This document shows, in pieces, positions 53,801 through 60,072 of a stretch of DNA of 60,072 nt (its first letter is position 1; every line of letters starts with the position of its first letter). This stretch comes from Seminavis robusta (lineage: Eukaryota > Bacillariophyta > Bacillariophyceae > Naviculales > Naviculaceae), in the NCBI GenBank assembly GCA_903772945.1, contig CAICTM010000550.1, positions 1 through 60,072 on the forward strand, written 5' to 3'. The notes below the pieces were generated by a model. That model saw only the letters and a list, made by a program, of their open reading frames with translations. It made no database searches and was not told the DNA's origin. A program made the translations under genes and the position numbers.

Positions 53801-55524
53801 GCCAGTCGCACGACGAGCCATGCTAAGAGGGAAATGCTAAACCCAACAACGCTAAGAACAGTTCGCTAGGCGAGTTGGTGCGGAGAGAGGCCGAATCAAG
53901 CCAAGACATTCAGAACGCAGCACGACGACAGAGACGGGTCGAGCGAAAGCCTCGATCACAAGCCACGCGCTGACTAACAGGGCAGCGACTCTCGGAACGC
54001 ATATCTTCAGTCCAGTTACAATCTGCACTGGGGATTGAGTGCCCGGACTCCACCTCGAGTCTTTGTTTCGCTGGTTTTTGAAGCGTATCCGACCGATTCA
54101 CGAGCCGCTGCTGAGTGCGGCAAGAACCCATGTACAGATCTATCCTGTCTGCTTGTCTATATGGAAGTGACGCAAGGCGTCAAGTACCGGTAATTACATA
54201 CTTCAACTGCGTTGATGCATAGCGAGGTTGTCACAATGGTTGGAGTGCGTGGTGGATTCGATTCGCCACGGCTTTGTCGTCAGTACCAGGTACCGGTACC
54301 GATGGCCTAAATGAACTGGCTTACGTACACGATTTGTACCTCCAGGGACGGCCCTCCTCTCCTGCAAGCACTCTTACATCAGGGACAGTGCCAAGCTTGA
54401 TCGATGCTCCCACAGATGCACCATAACCAGGGCTTCGCCGTTGTTTGGAGAGTTGCAGGGTGAGACCCCCAAGACTTGAAGTTTGTCAGTCACAGCGTTC
54501 GTCGAAAAGGCCAAGCTAGCGCTTGATCCTGTTGCCTTCTTTGCATGCAGGGATGCCTGCATTTGGAGCAGCAAAGACGATGGCGATTATTCTCTCCTAG
54601 CCGAGCTGTCTGTTCTTGCAGGCAGATTTCCAATTCCTGGAGAACGCCTTCAGTACGTTCCTTGCCTTCAGATACAGTGTACATGTATCTACAACTGCAC
54701 GGTAACACCCAGAAGTCTCTTGGAGGGAAATCTAAAGTCACTCTGCCACTTCTCTACATGCTTCTGTAGCCTCTTTACGTTGTAACATTGAACAGTCGTC
54801 ATAGCTTGTTCATTGCACGAGGGAGAAACGTTACTTTGTACTACCGGTGGCGCTTGGAACCATTCCTCCCCGACTTCTGGCTACGCTACGGATCCTAACA
54901 AACTCATCTCACGACTCTGCACCTGAAAGACCTGCCTTTACCCAACTATAAAATATGTAGACTGTTGCCGAGCAATAAGTTGAGGTTTACATAAACGAGA
55001 AGCAAATGTGGTGTAGAATGACTTCCAAAGCCTTAGGCATCCCAGCCTCAGGCGTTAGATAGATATTCTACTAGTACGGGAACATCTTTTTATTTTGGAG
55101 GCAGGATCCGAAAGTGGACATATTTTTTCCCCTATGGAAGGGAGAAAGCAAACGTTACTTGCGATACCTAGCTAGAAGCTTCGACGACGCGAATTGCGCC
55201 TCCACTTGCGGCTACGTTACGGGCCACTTCAATCTCATGACTGTCACTCTGAAAGGCCTGGCTTTACAAGTAATAAGTTGACGTTTGCATAAATCTGAAG
55301 CATACGTGTAGAATGACTTCATTCCTTGTGCTACCGGCAAAGAAAAACTCGAAGATGCCCACCAAAGAGTCTCGTTGGCCCTTCCGCCACGCAAAAAAAT
55401 GTCAAGTGGAATTTATAAAAACAACAACACAGAACAGAAACCATTGCCACATAGAGGTTTTGCAAGCTCATTCAGCTGTTCCTCTGACACGAAAAAGTCC
55501 TTCTGAACTCAAAAAAATTTCAGA
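53801..55524. other. Spacer with diverged direct repeats
   Basis: No gene seen. ggtaccggtacc lies at 54289-54300. Two diverged copies of about 140 bp (about 54885-55035 and 55195-55325) share 'ggctacgNtacgg', 'tctgNacctgaaagNcctg', 'aataagttgaNgttt' and 'tgtagaatgacttc'. Confidence 0.5.
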
Positions 55525-56400
55525 TTAAGCCCAAGCCGACCTTCCTTCCATGATGGACGCACGAGACGTGTCCATGTCGTCGTTTTTTGGTGACACCAGT
55601 GCCAACTTTGCCAAATCCTCTTCGACTGTATTTTCCACCTCTTCGGCCTCCTCATCTCCTGGCAACGCCTTATCAGCTTGTTCTGCAGGCTCCTCTTCGC
55701 CACCTTCTTTATTCTCATCAGTCGCTGGTGCATCTTCGCCTTCCTTCTTCTCACCTTCTTCCTCACCTTCCTTCTTTGCCTCCTCTTCCTTCTTTTCGCC
55801 TTCACCACTAGCATCCGACTTTCTCCAGAAAAAGAGTCGGTTTATACCACTGCTCCTCTGGTCATCTTCCGTTGGTTTATCTTCTCCGTCTTTTTCACTG
55901 CCTTCTCCTCCTTCCTTGGGTTTTTCCTCGCCTTCTGCTGCTGCAGCTGGAGGAGCATCTTCCTTGGGGGTTTCCTCTTTTGCCGCCTCTTCGGCTGGTG
56001 CGTCCTCCTTGGCTGGTTCTTCTTTTGCTGGCTCCTCAGCTGCAGGTTGTTGTTCTTCCTTAGCAGGCTCTTCGGTGGGTGGATCTTCCTTAGGGGCTTC
56101 TTCCTTAGCTGGCTCTTCCTTGGCTGGCTCCTCCTTGGGAGGTTCCTCCGTGGGTGGATCTGCCTTGGGAGATTCTTCCGTGGGTGTCTCTTCCGCCTTG
56201 GCAACCGGTTCCTCTTTGGAGGATTCTCCAGCAGGTTCCTCCTTTGTGGCTTCCTCTCCTGTTTTCTCACCCTTGTTTTCTTCCGTGGTGGGAGCGTCTT
56301 CGGAAGCCTTCTCTCCTTCAGTCTGAGTTTCCTCCACCTTCTTGTCCCCTGCTGCCTGCGCCTCCTCGTCGCCCTTCTTCCAAAACAATAGCTTGTCCAT
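55525..56400 (-). CDS. Acidic KEEPAK-repeat protein with two FW motifs
   Basis: 291 residues from the Met at 56400; the upstream open frame adds 26 residues without a better start. It begins MDKLLFWKKGDEEAQAAGDK. About residues 30-180 are imperfect repeats of (T/P)EEPxKEEPAKE. A second copy of the head motif, INRLFFWRKSDASGEGEKK, follows, then another acidic tail to DMDTSRASIMEGRSAWA. The composition (Glu, Lys, Pro, Ala) predicts full disorder. LFW-R/K-K before an acidic run, used twice, may be a short binding or membrane-contact motif. It resembles the N-terminus of the product at 47239-48153. Function unknown. Confidence 0.65.
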   Translation of the reverse strand: MDKLLFWKKGDEEAQAAGDKKVEETQTEGEKASEDAPTTEENKGEKTGEEATKEEPAGESSKEEPVAKAEETPTEESPKADPPTEEPPKEEPAKEEPAKEEAPKEDPPTEEPAKEEQQPAAEEPAKEEPAKEDAPAEEAAKEETPKEDAPPAAAAEGEEKPKEGGEGSEKDGEDKPTEDDQRSSGINRLFFWRKSDASGEGEKKEEEAKKEGEEEGEKKEGEDAPATDENKEGGEEEPAEQADKALPGDEEAEEVENTVEEDLAKLALVSPKNDDMDTSRASIMEGRSAWA

Positions 56401-57796
56401 GGTGCCTGTGTCTCTGTTTTCTTTGTTGTATGTACGATGGGTGTTTCTACAGTATAGAATACTCACGAAAATGTCCAAGAAGATCTGTTTGGTACAAACA
56501 GCTCAAAGCTCAAATGAATGAATGAATAGACGAGGGATGCGATGGTAAGGTCTGATGCAACCTATCTATCAATAGTAACGATGTCTTTGTTAGTTTGGTT
56601 GTTGCTGACTCTCTTGTGACCTATGTCGCCTTTGTGAGCAAAACGAAGAGTTTCGTCAGAGTGGTATTCTGCAGATGTCAAATGAATTCTCTGGCATGTC
56701 CTTTAGAACGAGAAAGATTCGATTCGGTCATTGCCGGGCGCCGGGGTATCCACGAATTGCGTTGTGCGTTTCTGTTGGTAAATATTCGACTCCCGTAGCG
56801 ATTGTACGTTGAGAGCCAGCAGTCCAGGGAAAGTCAGCGTTATTTGACAGCTTTGCCGTTTCGGATCTGCCTCCACCCGTACCGGTTCTGTAACTCCTGT
56901 ACCGGTACCGTTAATGTTTTCAGCATCACTTTCTTCCGCAGCAAGGCATGTAGCAGAGACCACAAGTCCAGCAGCATGGTTGCGAATAATCCAATAAAGA
57001 AATTGACAGCACACTCGATGCAATACTGTAGCCTTTGCTTGCAGTGCTAGGATGGCCAAGCAATGGAGATCGTGGTTTGTTTGTTTTTGCGTGTGGGAAA
57101 TTCCCAAACTGCTCCATAGTGGGTGAGCAATCTGCCGTCGTCTATTTGACTAGTGGTAGTGGTTTGCGATGGTGTAGTCTTGGACCGACCGGATGTTCAA
57201 AAATGAACTTTCATCCCGACGAAAGAAAAGGTGTCAATCAATCAGTGCCCAAGGAACGATCTTCCGTCTTTCAAGTTGACAACCAAACCATGTGGCCACT
57301 AATAAACAGATTGCGGAAGACCTTGGCTACCCCAAAACGCCTCATCCTCTAGCTAGCTACCGTACTGTACCAAGCAAGAGAGAGTTGCAATTCGAAATCT
57401 GGAGGAACTCAATCGGCAAGTTTGGATGTGGTCCGATTCTTCTTCTTTGGAATCATTCACGTATCAATTAATTTTAAAATGCGAATAGTCATAAAGTGTC
57501 CTTGATTTCATGAAGTATGTGACATCGTGACATCGTGACATACATCTATACATCTCCTCATCTCCTCAATCTCTGATGACTGATGAGACCCACCTATGCG
57601 TCGTACCGTGTACCAACGTACCCTGTACCGGTACTCGTGTTCCCAGACAAACCACACTGTTAATTAATAAAATGTTACCTGGTTTTTCCCCCACTTCAAG
57701 CCAACCAAACCAAATCAACACACAAAATTGGCTCCGATTCGATTCCCTCTTCACCCTCTCCCAACTCGCGAAGATAGACTATAATATTTCATCGCC
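56401..57796. other. Spacer before ankyrin gene
   Basis: No gene firmly supported. accggtaccg lies at 56901-56910 and gtaccggtac at 57625-57634, with a 'gtgacatcgtgacat' duplication near 57520-57540. Confidence 0.4.
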
Positions 57797-59193
57797 ATGT
57801 CGCAAAACCTTGACATATTCTTCACAAAAACTGACAACGACGGAAGCGAGCTCAACCCTTTCTCTCGTCTTATCCAACAGATGGATCTCGTCCGCTCTCC
57901 TTGGGGTGACGATAGCCCAAACAATGATATCACCGTGAACTCTGAGCTGGCTTGCGTCGACTTCGGTGGCCAGTGCCAACAAGAGGACCTTTTCGGACGT
58001 GAACAAGCAGCCGACCCTATCTGATTCCCTGTGCAGTTTGGTCCGTCGAGATTATGAGGTCAAAGGTTCGCTGTGGCGGCTGCTGCCCCCAATGCAATTA
58101 CGGCCTATTGCAGGCTCAGATGGAGGCCAGCAGCAGTGCACAACAGGAGACAAAGAGGTGACGCGTTGACTCCGGTTCCACTTTGCGTCTTTTGAATGCT
58201 GCATGTGCCAAGCAGCCGGTGCAAGCCGAAAAAGTTACCTTTCCGTTTCGGGAATCGCTCGAACCGAAAGTACGAGACGCAGAAGACTCCAAAGCTATGT
58301 CACCACCAGCTCCGGTGCTAGCACTTTCCAAGCGTCGTCCTGTCTTGGCTCAGCAGCCTTCTGTGCTCCAAGCCCCTCAAATCGATGTTCTCCGCCCTCA
58401 AGGGCAAGAAAATGCATTTGCTTCCAACCTCAAAGTCGACCCTCAAACACTTGTCCCAGGCAGTGGACAGGCCCTCCAAGATTCATATCCACAGACAGAT
58501 GTCCCCAAGATCGACGTCAAGTTTTACCTCCATAACGCGTGTCGAACCTTTACGACAGAGAAAGACGTCGTGGAGATTGCCCTCTCCATGGATCCTCAAG
58601 CCATTTGTCGCCAAGAGGACCATAACGGTGCGCCCTCCAAGGCCAAGAAGGGAAGGGAGACCATCACCTTCCTCCCTTGGAAGACCTTTACTCCTCGGGC
58701 AGAACGATACTCGTACCCTGTGAATGTTGCACTTCAGAACAAGGCCAGCATGGACGTCATGTCCGTTTTGGTGTATTCGGGTCCAGATGTCTTGCTCCAA
58801 CAAGATGGATATGATCAAAGATGCTCGCTATCGATTGCTCTTTCTCACAATCCAAAGGATCTGGATCTGATCGATCTGGTGTTGTTTGCCAACATGAAGG
58901 CCATCAATCTCCAAGATCCAAAACTCAACTACCCATTGCACGTTGCCGCCTCCAAGGGAGCAAGCGTCGATGTGTTGAAACGTTTGTACACATACTTTCC
59001 AGCTGCCCTTTTAAAGCCGAACTTGAACGGTGAAACACCCTATGACATTGCGCGACGTTCCATGTTGGTAGACGAAAGAGCTCTCAAGTTTTTGCAAAAG
59101 AAACACTTTGAAGGATGCCTGCAACGAGCCCGACGCAACTTTGGCCAAGTTCCAAAGAAGAGTGTCAACACTCCATTGCCTCGTCCCGCCTAG
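57797..59193 (+). CDS. Ankyrin-repeat-like protein, frame changed twice near its start
   Basis: An ATG at 57797 opens MSQNLDIFFTKTDNDGSELN...SRLIQQMDLVRSPWGDDSP. Near 57962 the natural reading passes to another frame (SANKRTFSDVNKQPTLSDSL, CSLVRRDYEVKGSLWRLLPP), and near 58158 to the frame that runs to 59193. The second change may be a 55-nt intron (58158-58212, gtgacg...aag, joining GDKE/QPVQAEK), shorter than other introns here. The first looks like an indel. The main part (58183-59193, 336 codons) has ankyrin-like units: YPVNVALQNKASMDVMSVLV, SLSIALSHNP..LDLIDLVLF and NYPLHVAASKGASVDVLKRL, then NGETPYDIARR. Ankyrin repeats bind proteins; the target is unknown. It may be a pseudogene. Confidence 0.55.
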
Positions 59194-60072
59194 CTAGCCA
59201 GAGCTAGGTACGCTAGACTACTCAAGCTACATGCACAATGAACTCCCTCGTCCCGTTTCATTGGATTCAGGAGTGAACAAACATGATTACATTACAACTT
59301 GTTGGTTCCTTGCCATTGAATGACATTCTGAAGAGTTGCTTAGCTGTCCCGAGCAAAGCAAAGCAAAGCTGGTATTCAATAACCTGGAGATTGCGGATGC
59401 CAACACCACGTAGAACACTGCGTAATGACATATGTTTTTTCAGCAACTCTTGAGCTCCTGGCTAGCTAGTGATTCCAGCTACCCCGACGCACGATCATCT
59501 TCAGCAAGTTCCACATCGCTAGAGTTCATAATGACACCATGATTTTGGTATGGGGACTGCCACAGCGACTTCAAAGACTTGGTTAGCTAGCTAGAGTGTT
59601 TGTATTCGCTCCTTCCTCGAAGCCTCAGCCTTCGTCACTGTGGCTCAGAAACCGGTATCAAGCAGCTCATGAGCATCTCCTTGGCTGGCTTTTCCTCTCT
59701 TGGTTGGCCTTGGTCTCGTCACTCGGTATATCGGCGGCGCGAGCGTCCCCGGCCGGCCAGAAGCCATTCGAGCTGGGATATGGGGCCCAGTGAGAGTACA
59801 AAAGCAAAACAATGTAAATAACAAATTCGACTCACCAGGAGCTAAAAAAGTAAACTAACAAATAACGAAAGGCACTGAGGTGAGAAACTCATATGGAATT
59901 TGCATACAACCAGTGCAGGGATGGATCAAGCTTGTAGCCCTCCTCAACATCTATATGAGTGGGAAGTCAGTAGCTGCCTTGGTTGTAGAGTAGTGCGCGT
60001 AAAACAATAAGGTGCTTTCTGGTACTGTAGAAAAAAGGTGGGGCTCAAACAGCAGTTAGATGCCCTATACAA
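59194..60072. other. Spacer at the right end of the window
   Basis: No gene, RNA gene or clear repeat recognised. A short agcaaagcaaagcaaag run lies near 59352-59368. Confidence 0.35.

Noticed and set aside
54483..54785. 100-codon plus-strand frame
   Set aside because: Cys-rich and compositionally like the spacer. No start context, domain or homolog recognised.
55550..56391. Long plus-strand frames rich in Ser/Ala or Phe/Leu opposite the KEEPAK gene
   Set aside because: They are the antisense of Glu/Lys/Pro repeat codons, which lack stops on both strands. The minus-strand frame has a proper start and a structured head motif.
56703..57107. 134-codon minus-strand frame
   Set aside because: It begins at a non-preferred codon, runs through an accggtaccg palindrome cluster, and shows no domain or clear codon bias. 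It could be an exon but is not supported.

Overview
The window reads as nuclear DNA of a diatom, most likely a pennate species with a repeat-rich genome. The evidence is: short GT-AG introns (mostly 76-117 nt), secreted proteins with Ser/Pro-Thr 'PSxxPS' linkers, a single-pass leucine-rich-repeat protein of the diatom kind, a BT1-type transporter, a class C GPCR, and long gene-poor spacers full of short GTAC/ACCGGT palindromes and decayed mobile elements. No rRNA, tRNA or CRISPR array was recognised.

Layout. 1-1640: decayed Ty3/gypsy pol (RNase H, integrase). 2203-3210 and 3452-4402: two non-autonomous elements with long inverted ends. 5003-16696: one very large secreted-protein gene (signal peptide, PSxxPS linker, beta-helix-like part, many PAN/apple modules, beta-trefoil part, long helical C-terminus). 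It keeps good introns but carries a dozen or so reading-frame breaks, so it is called a pseudogene. 17593-19584: BT1-like transporter. 22073-24088: ankyrin plus ClpB-type AAA+ protein. 24321-25799 (-): saccharopine-dehydrogenase-like protein. 26269-28718 (-): secreted Calx-beta/VWD protein with one intron. 29838-30485: phage-tail-collar protein, likely of bacterial origin.

30.5-34.8 kb is repeat-rich: a perfect (CAA)42 run, an exactly duplicated orphan gene start, and a cluster of copies of a repeat that also lies inside the 3452-4402 element. 34836-40730 is an LRR gene split by a 3.73-kb element coding for a decayed Crypton-like tyrosine recombinase. The element lies exactly between two copies of gtagaaa, and removing it with one copy rejoins the LRR frame.

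41301-42488: arrestin-fold protein. 42890-43342: hypothetical. 44002-44841: Cys-rich single-pass membrane protein. 45435-46103 (-): three-exon His-rich secreted protein. 47239-48153 (-) and 55525-56400 (-): two acidic disordered proteins with similar FW-containing N-termini. 50480-53800: Cache-like ectodomain plus class C seven-helix receptor. 57797-59193: ankyrin-type gene with two frame changes.

The genes do not form a pathway. Several encode secreted or surface proteins (PAN/trefoil, Calx-beta/VWD, LRR, Cys-rich, GPCR, His-rich). Intact genes total about 16.1 kb of coding sequence without a frame break, so the breaks in the 5-16.7 kb gene look like real decay rather than general sequence error.
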